From Calonectria ilicicola (taxonomy: Eukaryota > Ascomycota > Sordariomycetes > Hypocreales > Nectriaceae), in the NCBI GenBank assembly GCA_020809705.1, contig CP085831.1, positions 868,001 to 932,000 on the forward strand: 64,000 bases of DNA, read 5' to 3'. Numbering within the stretch: position 1 is the first letter of the stretch; every line of letters begins with the position of its first letter. A program made the translations under genes and the position numbers. Shown one piece after another: positions 1 through 10,351 of this stretch. The notes beneath the pieces were generated by a model. It worked only from the letters and a program-made list of their open reading frames with translations, was not told where the DNA came from and did no database searches.

Positions 1-463
1 CAGCCAAGACCGAAGTCACGGTATTGATTGAGACTGCATTCCACTTCCATTCTGACAAGAGCCTGTCATCAAAGTGAGCCAGCATGATGATCAAGCCCGC
101 AAATGACGAAATACAGCATGCAAGAGCGCACCATTCCAGGAGCCAAGGATTGCTCAGGGCCTTAGACTTCGTTGACTGGGTCTTCGTGACGTTCTTTTCT
201 GTTGGCTGGACGCCCTCCACCAGCGATGAAGAAACGTCGCCACTGTTGCCGTTCTGCTGCACCAGTGGAACATCGTGGGTAGGTGGCGGTAACGACGGGG
301 AGGAAGCGTTGGAGGAACTTCGCTCTTCCATTGCAGCTGGTTTGTTTGCGGATATTACAGTTGGAAGTGGCCTCGTCGCTGTCGGGGGAAGAGTCGTGCA
401 AGGCGTATGAATTCTCAAAGGGCCTCCTTTATTATGGCTGGAATCTTTTGATCTCAGACTCAT
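1..463 (-). CDS. DUF3176-family membrane protein, N-terminal part (cut by left edge)
   Basis: The reading frame opens at an ATG at 463 and stays open to the edge (154 codons seen). The first ~105 residues are a Ser/Pro/Thr-rich cytosolic-looking tail. They are followed by a segment starting PWLLEWCALACC, a hydrophobic stretch (SSFAGLIIMLAHF) and the pattern WKWNAVSINTVTSVL. A first membrane helix with a W-x-x-E start, followed by W...S(I/L)NT, is the usual beginning of fungal DUF3176 proteins, a multi-pass family of unknown function. A second in-frame ATG lies at codon 45. The C-terminal helices are outside the window. The family call rests on remembered pattern only. Confidence 0.7.
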   Translation of the reverse strand, partial: MSLRSKDSSHNKGGPLRIHTPCTTLPPTATRPLPTVISANKPAAMEERSSSNASSPSLPPPTHDVPLVQQNGNSGDVSSSLVEGVQPTEKNVTKTQSTKSKALSNPWLLEWCALACCISSFAGLIIMLAHFDDRLLSEWKWNAVSINTVTSVLA

Positions 464-1728
464 GGTGGTGGCTGAGACTAGCGCGAAGCTGCGGTCTCGC
501 CTCAAGTCTCGACCCTGAAGCCACTTCGCCGCTTGCACTACTTATGGGTCGATATTTGCCGGCATCCGGGCCCATCCTATAAAGTGATTGGCCGGCATGT
601 CTCTATTTCATGTGCCGACGCTAGCTGCATCTCTCCAAAGCCAAGAGCAGTCCACTGCTATCCATTCTGGATGGCGGCCTGTCGTCGCTCTCTGCCTGCA
701 CTCTCCAACAGAGTTTAGGCCGGGGCCGCATCGTCCTGGGGCTATGTCGCACGCAGCGAGCCCTGAGTTCAAACCTGTGCCGCTCTGCGCCATCGCTAAT
801 CCATTTGCTTTTTCGTTTCGCTTGGCCCAATGAGGCATGGAATAAAACCACCAAGTACTTAGCGACGGCCCAGGCCATAACGTGACCTTGACTGGCCTCA
901 ATGGCTGGAATAGCGCATTCGGATCCGTTTTTTTCCGCTCCAGTTTGTATCGAGAGTTGTGCCTAGTGACCAGCCAAGTGCCTTTAGGCGCTTTGATGGC
1001 TCAGCTAACGGCTTCACTGCATCGTTTTGCTGTAATCTGTGTGGTGGCTGGTTCTTCGGTCTATCTAATTCCCCATGCTACGTTTGTATTTGTTAGTCAA
1101 GTGGCTGTGCATAGTAAAGCGTTGGGGAAGGCAGCGGCTCGCTTCGATCCAGGGATGTCTCACTACGCTTTGGTAGCTTCTAAAATGGTGTCTTCGTCGT
1201 GAAATGATAGCAACGATCAGGACTTGACTGAAGAAAACTGTTAGAAGTATTGACCAATGAAGCGACTATATTGATCCAGGGGCCTGCATCATGTAGCTGT
1301 CAGCATGTGGCGCGACTCAGCCGCAAAGATTAGGTGCCCAGGCAAGTCCGCCAGCCTCGTTGGCAATGTGCAAGCCATTCTCGCCATTCTCGTCCTCTAG
1401 AAAGTCCTGATCTGGAGCTTTCATAAAATAAATATGACTAGCAACTGGGAATAACATTGTGGTCCAATATGCTAAATTTGCAATCTTAGACTCCAAACAG
1501 TGAGATCAAAATCATCCAAAATGGAACAGCTCGAACGGTTAAATATTCTTCAATAAAGTTTCTAGATCCTACTGAGCGCCAATATGTGCCGACGCTGCCA
1601 GCCAATCGCACAACATTGTCGTACCTCTCGATCTATGGCGATGGCTTCCTAGCTAGCTAGGTTTTGAAAGGAGAAACCACCAAAGTAGTCTGCAGCTAGT
1701 GTGGTGGCCATATGCTGGCTATCTAACC
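464..1728. other. Intergenic, no gene seen
   Basis: This holds the upstream region of the DUF3176 gene and the downstream region of the multicopper oxidase. Short open frames on both strands overlap each other and show no family pattern. No tRNA or repeat was recognised. Confidence 0.5.
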
Positions 1729-4077
1729 TTAAATTCCTGAATCACCCTCAAACACGTGGTATTTCGCCTGATGTTTCTTCCAAGCCTCACATACACGTGC
1801 CGCCTCATTCATGTCGGGGGAATTCCGCCGGAAGAGCTTGGCTGCGTCACTCTGACGTTCCATAATTTGTAACGCTAAACCTTCGGACGCATGGCGGGCA
1901 ATGTGACAGTGCATGAGCCAAATGCCAGGGTTATCAGCCTTGAAAGCGATGACAACGAAGCCTCCTTGAGGCAAAAGAACCACATCTCGTCGCGGAGGAT
2001 TATCAAGCTTAAGATTGAGCCTGTTTGGGTGGTACTCTTTGCCCTCGACCTGCTGAAGGAGGGCAAAGTCGTGGCCATGGAGATGGATCTAAGAAAGAGT
2101 TCTGTCAGCTTGATTCAATGTGATGTCAATAGTCGGAGTCAGACATACCGGATGAGCGGCAGTTCCAAGACTTGATGTCTCCATAGTCAGAATAAGGTAC
2201 ACCTAATCACATTATTAGAACGATTTCTTGCGTTTACGCTCAACAATTCAAGCCATACCCATTCAGTCTCAGTGTAATTTTCGGGGATGACAACCCAGTT
2301 TGGAGGGAAACTCTCCGTTGACTCATCCAGATGCATCATAACTGGGTCAGAGTAGTTGATTTGAAGCGGTGTAAAATCAGCATATTTAGAGTAAGCCGGT
2401 TGCAATGAAAAGCGGGCTAGGGGGTAAGTTTCATTCATTGGTGGCTTTGTGGCCTTCTCGCCATCGAAACCAACATAAAAGTGCTCACCGGCGTGTCCTG
2501 GCTTAGCATTCGCAGCTTTACCCACGTACCATGGCAGCTTTGGCTTCAGTTTTTCGTATGGCTCGTCTGAACATTTTAAACTCACATCCCACGCTGTTGT
2601 ATTTGGCTCCGCAGTGCTAGACGGGTCGTATCGTAGGATTCCAGTTCTTTCATAGCCTGCTTTTCCTGGTGGTATCCCACAGCCCTTGGGGACGTGGGTT
2701 CTAATCCAGTAGTTGCCATCATCGGCGATTTCATTTTCTTCACCTCCCTGGGGATTGGCCTCAACGATGATGTTATATCGTTGACCAATGCCTACCAAGA
2801 CTGATGTTGTGTAATAAGGCTCAATGGGGACAAAGTCGGCTGAAATAACTTGCAGCCAATGATTATCGATGGAAAATACAAATGTCGAGTCGAATGAAGT
2901 ATTGATCAGGCGCAGCAAATATCTCTTTGGTCGAGTGGGCGGCTTTGTAGGTGTCTTTTCAAAAAGCAAAGTATAGGGTTCTGGAACCGGGAGAGTGGGT
3001 TCGGTAGTGAGGTTTTGCTTTCCGTGTTCATAACGAGACACATTTCCAACGCCATTGAAGAGGATGGTCTTTTCTCCCCAGGTTCTATTAAATAGGAGAT
3101 TAAATGCACTTGTGTGGGCTTTTTAAGTGCAATCGAATTAGTACTTGGACGTTGTGGCATGCGCAACAGCACAGACTTACTCCAATCAGTCATTAATAAT
3201 GGGCGTTTAGAAGTGTCGAAGGGCGCAGAAGACGGTCCATGGATTGTCTAAGCGATATGTTAGCTGAGATCCACAACTCGTAGAACGAATGTACTCAGCT
3301 GGGGCTACTTACCAGTGGGCCCTGCAAGCCGTCTGCGTATTGCACAGAGTAGTGGCTATGATACCACGATGTGCCGTATTGAGTAGCTTTGAACACATAG
3401 GTATATTGTTCAAGAGGTGGAATGGGACATTGAGTGATGCCATTAACGCCATCCATAATCATTGTCTGATTTTGTCGAATTCCGTGCCAGTGGATGCTAG
3501 TCCCATTCATAGTTGTGTTCATGCTGTTGATGACTGTGACATGAAGGGTCTAAAATATTGGTAAGCTTTTTACTTCAACAATATGAATTCTTGGTTCAAT
3601 GCTCACATCTCCCCAGCAGGCCTCGATCCAAGGGCCGGGATATTTCCCATTGAACAACTTAGCCGAGGTGAAAGGGAGGCCATCCGCGTTCCAATCACCC
3701 TCGGTAATATTCAAGACATAATGTCGAGTGATTCCGATGGGGGCACGGTTCTCGTAGTTTGTATTAATGTTGAATTCGCTGCCGTTAGGATGTCGAAGCC
3801 AGCATTCTCTATTGTCTGGGGTGGAGCAAGGAAGCCAGCCATCCATGAGACTATAATCGCACTTGAAATCATGATCCGGGTCTTTGTCTGTTGCTGGGGG
3901 TGCAAATACGGGACTGCCGCCATAAAGCTTGGCCAGCAGATCTGTATCGGATGAATGTGTGACTGGTACTCCTAATGGCTGTTGAGATGGACGGTAATTG
4001 GGTTCGGACAATGGCGACAAAGTCAACCAGGTGGTAATGTCCACGACCGTATGCCAAAAACGGCCGAAGAGCGTCAT
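1729..4077 (-). CDS. Multicopper oxidase (laccase-like), six exons
   Basis: Exons: 4077-3607, 3549-3313, 3247-3181, 3118-2259, 2202-2149 and 2088-1729. All joins keep frame and give 682 residues. All four copper motifs of the family are present: [21 protein letters not shown] (formed across the last intron) and [14 protein letters not shown]. Together they supply the ligands of the type 1 site and the trinuclear cluster. The Leu after the last motif suggests a laccase-type rather than Met-ligated T1 site. Exon 1 has the usual NGKYPGP and EACWGD approach to the first cupredoxin domain. The protein is longer than common ascomycete laccases (~560-620), through a ~100-residue N-terminal extension with no convincing signal peptide. 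An unrecognised upstream exon may carry one. The substrate (phenols, melanin or pigment precursors) cannot be told from the sequence. Confidence 0.88.
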
Positions 4078-5404
4078 GATTTGATGAGGATGCAGTTATA
4101 CCCGGCCAGGGTTGCACGAGCTATGGTTCGCATTCAAACGGCGGGGTCCAACGGTTCTTTTCAGTGCAAGCGAAGCAGTCGACCTCCAGCCTTGAGTCAG
4201 CGGCGTTGCGCAAGCCACGGCAAACCGCAACTCACTAGGGCGTGATAGACTGAGACATGCTTTCCAAGCATGCGCCTCGATTTCATCCCTCGCAGAAGCT
4301 GAACGCGCGAGACCGGCTGAAAGAGATATCAAGAGCCTTGGTAAGCCATTTTTGGAGTGGCCAAGAGCACAATCAGCCAGCCACAGCGCATATAGAGCCC
4401 GCAAAGATTTGCAACTATTGGCACTAGCTTCGAGAGCGGATGGGATGCGGTTTAGCTTGCATACAAAAGGAGGGTCACCTCCGTCGTGAGAGGACTCTAA
4501 CCCCTGCTAGTTTTAGCCACCCTGACTTCAGCCACTAAATAGCGTCAATCACGAACCGCCTAGGAACAGCTGCAGCTCAGATTGGTACCCGTCCATCACA
4601 CGGCAGCGGGCCATGCCGCGCATCCATCCCTTAAGGGTATCGTTTGAGCTTTTGGATGGTGTTGCTCACCTATACCCCGCGGAAGGCTGCGCGACATTGG
4701 GCCGTGGAGTGCTGGCCAAGCACAGCCCAGAACGCACACTAGTGGTGATATTGACTAATGTGGAGACTGCGCCATTCAATAGTCTGTCTCATCACATTCC
4801 TTTTTGCTTGATAAATGCCCCTCCACAATTGCAAAATCGTAACATGATTGGTCCAAAATATCAGACTTGAGCTCTTTGAGCATCAGTGGATCAAAGTTTC
4901 GCAGGTCGGATTTTTCACATCTTCCGTTAAGCGCGAAAAATAAATCGAAGAAACAACTAAACGGGATCCCACCCTTGCTTACATATCCCTCTGTAATGAT
5001 CGGACAAACAGGAAGGTTCAAACATGTCGACAGTTATTATTAAGCCACTCCTACTCCGTCCCATTTGTTGCAAATCGATGAGAAATACATTTTAGTTCCA
5101 TGTATCACGACGCTGATTGAAGCCATAAACGGTGCCCCATTCAAGTTACTCGGCTCGCATTCAGGACACTTATTCAGCTCCAGGGTAGATCGGTCTGGGT
5201 CATGCTGCTCGGTGGCCTAGCCTTAGTTTACCTACAGTTGGCTCTGGAAACGGAGAGCGATTTTGTTGTGCTTGAGTCTCGTGTCGGAGACATTTTTTAT
5301 TTGAGTCTAGAGGTGAAATCTGTATGAGAGCTGGGAAACCCCTCAATGCTCACATCTTGCAACCTGATACCCGTCGCACTTTGTTTTTAGTTTTCTGAGA
5401 TCCA

Positions 5405-5650
5405 CCCACCCCTTTCAACACCAAGCTCTCCAATGCTCAACTCTTCCACTCTTCCACTCTTCAACATTTCCAACACTTCAACAGTTGAATCCTCCAACAC
5501 TCAAATCCTCTAGTACTCAAGCCCCCCAACACTCAACCCGAACCCGCCAATGTGCATCCCTTCCACACTCAAACACTTCAATGCTCATCGCTCCAGCACT
5601 CAAACCCGCCAGTGCTTATCCCTCCATCGTTCACTTCCCAACTCCCCACC
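5405..5650. repeat. Degenerate minisatellite of CAACACTCAA-type units
   Basis: Words such as CCAACACTCAA, CAATGCTCAA, CACACTCAAAC and CAGCACTCAAACC recur every ~13-20 bases on a pyrimidine-rich strand. Units vary in length and sequence, so this is an old or actively slipping simple repeat. No coding constraint is visible. Confidence 0.6.
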
Positions 5651-6038
5651 GGATCCCCCCAACTCGAATGGATGTTTCGTATTCCTTACGCCAGTTACTT
5701 GATAGAGCGCTACGGGACAGCGGTTTTGGTCAGTTGGTAAAGCAGGGTGACATAGTCTGCTCCTTTGGGTTTGATGATGTGCAAGGTCCACATTTTCAGC
5801 CCACAGCAGGCCATGCATACGATCGGGGTCAGGATTTCCACCTGGAAACAGCTTACAATCAGTGCCGTCAAGGCAATTAGTGCCGTATAGGCTATAAAAG
5901 TATGTACGTGCGGGTGATGGCTGATTCGACTTCAGCGCAGGAAATGAGGATTGATTTTGGACATCCAAGAGACGCCCGCAATCAAAGAAGTGAATGTGGC
6001 CTGCATAGCCCCTCTAAACCTTATGAGGTGACTCGCTG

Positions 6039-6166
6039 ATTACATGGTGAGATGTAATAAAGCAACAGAACCTGTACCATAAAATCAAATACAATCATTC
6101 ATTACATCATGCGATGTAATATAGCAGGATCACCTGCAGACAGATTACAATCATTCGTTAAGTCAT
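6039..6166. repeat. Paired TTACAT/ATGTAA hairpins within a degenerate direct repeat
   Basis: ATTACAT (6039-6045) pairs with ATGTAAT (6052-6058) around a 6-nt loop. ATTACATC (6101-6108) pairs with GATGTAAT (6113-6120) around a 4-nt loop. The hairpins sit at the starts of two related stretches, 6051-6108 and 6113-6166. Each begins GATGTAATA and ends with ACAATCATTC plus a few bases. They lie 3' of the RING gene. Confidence 0.55.
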
Positions 6167-6286
6167 TAGTGTTGGTTGACCTGGTAGATAAAAGGAAAAA
6201 AAAAAGAAAAAAAAATAGAATAGTGGCGCTGCCACGGAATAGCCAAGCGCAAACAGCACGTAGCGCTTTGGCGATAGTTGCGGCGT

Positions 6287-7324
6287 CTAGGTGGACGCTT
6301 GCGGAGGAATGAATTTCCTATGCCTACCGATAGGCTTCCGGCACATAGGGCATGGAGCTTTCCGAATCGTCCCATATGTACGATTCATCTGCTTCATGCA
6401 CTCTGTGCAGAACAAGTGCCCACAGGCAGTGACGCAGTCGTTGTTGCGTTCAATGCATATAGGACACAGGTGAAGATCCTTTTGTTGCTGCAAAGCGTCT
6501 TTGGCCTCCTTCTCGACAGCTTCCAACTTGGCGGTCATGCGATCCAGCTCCTCCTGGAGCGAAGGTGATGCAGAGGATGATGCAGAGGCTGGGAGAGGGG
6601 CCGCACCAGACTGAGGAGCTGGACAAGTGCGTTTAGGAATAGCGCCCTGTGTTGTGTCGGACGGAGATTCCGGGGCACTTCGCTTGCGCGTTGGGAGAGA
6701 AGAAGCCGGGGCACTTGGCGGAGCAGTAGATGAAGATGCGGCTGATGCAGGCAGCGCAGCTCCAGGGTTGTTCTGGCTGGTGGATGGCTGAGGTGCATTA
6801 GACTGCGATGCATCGCTAACGACAGGCTCCGAGACGCTAGCACGAACGCTTTCATATCGCCGTTGCTGCTGCAAGCGTTCTTGTTCGAACTGCTGCAATA
6901 GTTGCACAGGGGTAATAGGTTGAGCGGAGACATGGCCGTAGTTTTCCTCGTGTTCATCAAGATGCTCGAGCAGCAATTGCATTGTGGGAGCTGTGTGACG
7001 GCAATGGTTGCATCGCAGGAATCTCTCACCACTGCGGGTTATCTCAATGTAACGATGGAGAATTTTGTGTGTTGCTGACTCTCTCCTATGCACGAATAAC
7101 GCATCAACCGAGGGAAAAGTACGGCCGCACAGTACATCGCACGGATACTGCCTGCGCTCTGGCTCTGGCTGTGGCTGTGGCTCAGGCTCAGGGTGGAACC
7201 ACAATTGGGACTGCGGGATGAAACTGTAGCTGAAGCGGTTGCGATAGCGCGAGGTGGGGATCGGCCCATGATCCGCCGGTTGGTGGTGGTGGTGTCTGTA
7301 GTGGCAGGTATCGTGGCATTTCAT
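6287..7324 (-). CDS. RING-finger protein with two N-terminal C2H2-like fingers (probable E3 ubiquitin ligase)
   Basis: A single exon encodes 345 residues from the ATG at 7324. Residues ~62-86 form a C-x3-C-x3-F-x5-L-x2-H-x6-H finger. A second C-x2-C...H-x3-H unit follows (LRCNHC...EHLDEH). A Ser/Ala/Pro-rich linker and a short coiled coil lead to a C-terminal C3HC4 RING (CPIC...CGHLFCTEC...CPMCRKP). RING domains usually recruit a ubiquitin-charged E2, so an E3 role is likely but the substrate is unknown. A second minus-strand open frame (7568-7188) overlaps the start by 137 nt and is Pro/His-rich, so an extra 5' exon cannot be excluded. His- and Glu/Pro/Gln-rich tracts give the N-terminus low complexity. 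Confidence 0.8.
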   Translation of the reverse strand: MKCHDTCHYRHHHHQPADHGPIPTSRYRNRFSYSFIPQSQLWFHPEPEPQPQPEPERRQYPCDVLCGRTFPSVDALFVHRRESATHKILHRYIEITRSGERFLRCNHCRHTAPTMQLLLEHLDEHEENYGHVSAQPITPVQLLQQFEQERLQQQRRYESVRASVSEPVVSDASQSNAPQPSTSQNNPGAALPASAASSSTAPPSAPASSLPTRKRSAPESPSDTTQGAIPKRTCPAPQSGAAPLPASASSSASPSLQEELDRMTAKLEAVEKEAKDALQQQKDLHLCPICIERNNDCVTACGHLFCTECMKQMNRTYGTIRKAPCPMCRKPIGRHRKFIPPQAST

Positions 7325-7945
7325 GGTGCATCATGATTTCTATTCCCCCCGGTGCTGGTGGGAAGTGCCCTGTGGGAAGGAACTGCTCTCGGTGATGCGG
7401 CATGCAACTGGGACAGGGGCATCGATGGTGCCCAGGTGGGGGATAGCAGGCGGGAAAATGAGAAAACATGACTGAATGAAGTGGTAAAAGAAAGTGGTAG
7501 GGAGTGTGAGTATGTGTTTTTTTGTGTTTTAGTGTGAGTATGAGTGTGCGTGAGAGTGTAAGTGGCACTCAAGCATGGAGGGAAATGGGGCCAAGTTTGC
7601 CATATTATTATAGTTTCCCTCCCCTAGCTTTTTCTCATGTTTACTTATCGAACTAGCATCACCAGAGGGACCAAAAAAAGAAATGTAGGTCACTCAACAG
7701 ATGGAGGGGGAGTGCGGCGCCACTTGTCGCTTAAATAGGCATTCATAATAATTGCCGTGTGCCGAGAGCCACGCTAAACCTTGCGCGCATTCTTGGAATC
7801 AACCAAAGGAAGTCAAAAAGAATTCGCAAACATTGTCTAAATACAATAGCCACTTACTTTAGGACCTTTCCCCTTTTGCATGTCGTTGGTTTGGGTTGGC
7901 GCACTGTTTCATCTGTGTGGTGGTGGGTGTGTGGAATGACTCTAC
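7325..7945. other. Intergenic with GT-rich tract
   Basis: A GT/GTGA-rich stretch at about 7497-7563 produces His/Thr-repeat open frames on the minus strand that look artefactual. The rest is the space between the RING gene start and the carrier gene end. No other gene was seen. Confidence 0.5.
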
Positions 7946-9077
7946 CTAGCCAAGAACCCCTCGGACTAGCTCAACCCTATTATCAATTCAAATGTTAGTC
8001 GCCATACGTCATCACTCTTCTAGACACGAAGGCCTTACGTCGCAAATATTCCTGCCGAGACGGGCATCGCGCGAAGCAAGTTGGGAACAAGGCCCTCGTA
8101 GAAGCCCGCCATGCCCTGTGCCCTCCACGTCATTTTGACGGCCTCCCTCATGTTTCTGTATTTTTGACCCTCTCCAAACCCATCGCTCTGCATCTTGCTC
8201 TTGATGACATCGATTGGATGGCATATGAACCACATTATTTCACCCGCGACCCCACCGCACGCCGCAACCTTCCAGCTGGGCAGTTCTGTCCGTTTCTTTT
8301 GTTCCCTCCGAGCCACACTGGCCAGCAGCAATTCGTATGCTCCGAACCAAACCGCAAACCCATGAAACTCGCGATGCATAGTAATTACCTGACCCCGAAA
8401 AATTCCTCGAATGCCGTGCCGCTTGGCAATCTGCTGAAAGCAATCCTTGGGCCCATTGTACAGTCTTTTTTCGCCGTCTGGTTGGGTCTGGAGGCGGATT
8501 CTGATGTGTTCGACAGGGCCAGAAATGACACTGTTAGCCAGCCCTGCGCCCCCACCTGCGAGATACAGCTCTCCTAGTGACAGGGGCTTGCCAGCTTGAT
8601 TAGGTTGGTTCTGGAAGAGATTGCATAGAAAGTGAAAGGTCCCGAATTGAATACTACCCTGGAAGATGTCAGCAGATCCTGACAGTGCATTGCTCCATGC
8701 CAGTTCCACTCACACAAATACCTAGCCCCAGTAGAGGAGGCAGTGATCCCTGAATATGTAAGCAATTGCAAGAAATCCATCACAAATTTCATACTTTATA
8801 AAAGGCCAGGGGCCCTTCTTTCTTCCAAATGTTGCGCGCAACAGTAAACGCGTCACCTCCGCTTGTTTGGAGACGGACCTTGACGATATCTACCTCACCA
8901 TGTCTTAGCGTCGGGATCCTGCTTTAAACCAAGGAGGGCGCCACAAACCGAACGGTTGGCCTGAATAATGTTTGTCAACAAATTGCTAGAGTGTGCGCCA
9001 CGAAAGACTATACCAATAAGGACTTGGGCTGCACCACCGGCTGTGCCGGCCACCGTGTTCACTATATCGGATCCCAT
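7946..9077 (-). CDS. Mitochondrial carrier family protein (YMC1-like), six exons including a 12-nt microexon
   Basis: Exons: 9077-9014, 8960-8949, 8889-8795, 8749-8714, 8658-8039 and 7976-7946, giving 285 residues, a normal size for this family of inner-membrane solute exchangers. Three carrier repeats are present. The first signature GQPFDIVKVRLQ is assembled across two introns, with exon 2 encoding only GQPF plus one base. The second is GPVEHIRIRLQ and the third HPIDVIKSKMQ. The end (AMPVSAGIFAT then VELVRG) fits the YMC1/YMC2 and acyl-carnitine-carrier branch. The start at 9077 was chosen because MGSDIVNTVAGTAGG matches the usual N-terminus. An upstream in-frame codon at 9128 is less likely. 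The substrate is probably a carboxylate or amino-acid derivative and cannot be fixed from sequence. Confidence 0.9.
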
Positions 9078-10351
9078 GGTTAGGTTTCTACTGGGGGTGA
9101 TGCAAAGATGATGGAAGTTTGTGTTCACGGCGTGGGCACAATAAACTTGGAAAATAGTCCTTTGTTTTTGTTCGAGTTTTGACTTTTGGTTGATCGGTCG
9201 GCCATCTTACCGGCACTACGGCTGGTTTGCGGGAGCGGGGTTCGGTTCGCTCCGTCACCGTGATATCGGCACGCGACCGACGAGATCCCAAGGACAGCAT
9301 CATCTATTGGCGACTTGACGTAGATTATATCGGAAACTATGCCGTATAGAATAATTATTTTTGAAGACTTTTATTCTACCTCTACCATCCAACATGTCCA
9401 ACGTTTCGTGGCGCTCAAGTTGGCGGCAATGACGGGGGTGGGCGCTTCTTCTTATCTCCTTTGGAACTGGGTATATATCTATTTTTATTTTTTAAATCTA
9501 ACTTATGAAACTAGATCTCCATGCACAAGATCGTTACACATGCCATACCACTGTGGCATTCGGCCGATAGATAGTGCTCGGCTGGCTACCGAGACACTCG
9601 GGAGTCTCCCGCTCATAGTTGAACAAAGATCCGACCCCACTATAAGACGTAATGTAGTTCAAACCTGACCTGTGCCCACTTATTTTGCAAGCCTCTATCA
9701 TCGTCGGATAGCTTTCCTGCCTTGGGTGGAATTAGTTGTTGAGGGCGTCTCATTCCGGTGTCGGCTGTTCGCCTTTATCGGCGATCCTCAGCGAAGAAAC
9801 TTGGGGTCCAATCGCAGGCCTCCCGATGATTTCTTCAAAACTAAATCTTTTCCGTGTGATGCTACTGAAATTTCATGCACACTTTATGCTCGCGTCGTGC
9901 AACTAGATGTGAAAGGACAAGGACGACAACGAACCCTAGTGAGTCAAACTGTCCATGATCGGTCTTTGTTTAATCTATCAATATGAGGAAATACCATTAA
10001 CGTGATTGGCTATCGCCAGATTTGGCTTCTCACTTCAAACCTCGCTTTCTTTTTTTCTTTTTTTTTTTTTTTTTTTTTTTGGATATTCTTGCCTGTTCTT
10101 GCACGTAGCAAATATTAGACATTCAGCAGAATTTAAAGCAAAAAGCCAATAGCATAGCTCCCTTAAATACAATATTAATGGCTTAAACTAACCAACTATA
10201 CCCTTATCACTTCTTGATAATACCAATCTTAACCGACAAGTAGATATTGGGACTAGCCTAATGGTATTAAGCTCTGGGCTGAACGACTTGATTCGCCATC
10301 ATATCGCGTGACATTGCACATTGAATAGCACCTGCTTCTTTATAGCTCAAC
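9078..10351. other. Intergenic with T23 tract
   Basis: No gene was recognised. A T-rich tract at 10050-10080 contains 23 consecutive T. It could be a minus-strand poly(A) remnant or a slippage tract. Plus-strand open frames at 9339-9986 have no family pattern. Confidence 0.5.
10058..10080 (+). repeat. Run of 23 thymines
   Basis: T23 preceded by T7C. It lies ~270 nt beyond the 3' end of the HET gene. A minus-strand poly(A) relic of a retroposed sequence is possible, but no body of an element was recognised. Confidence 0.7.

Larger units (their letters stand above)
4078..6286. other. Intergenic with pyrimidine-rich minisatellite and inverted/direct repeats
   Basis: No gene was recognised. About 5405-5650 is a C/T/A-rich imperfect repeat built on CAACACTCAA-like words. 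Two short hairpins and a degenerate direct repeat occupy 6039-6166, and an A-rich tract lies at 6190-6217. An open frame across the minisatellite on the minus strand looks like a by-product of composition. Confidence 0.5.

Noticed and set aside
5600..5968. 122-codon minus-strand frame over the minisatellite
   Set aside because: Composition-driven. No domain, signal or conserved pattern, and it overlaps a simple repeat.
7321..7572. His/Thr-repeat frames on the minus strand near 7.5 kb
   Set aside because: Translation of a GT-rich tract. Mentioned only as a possible alternative 5' exon of the RING gene.
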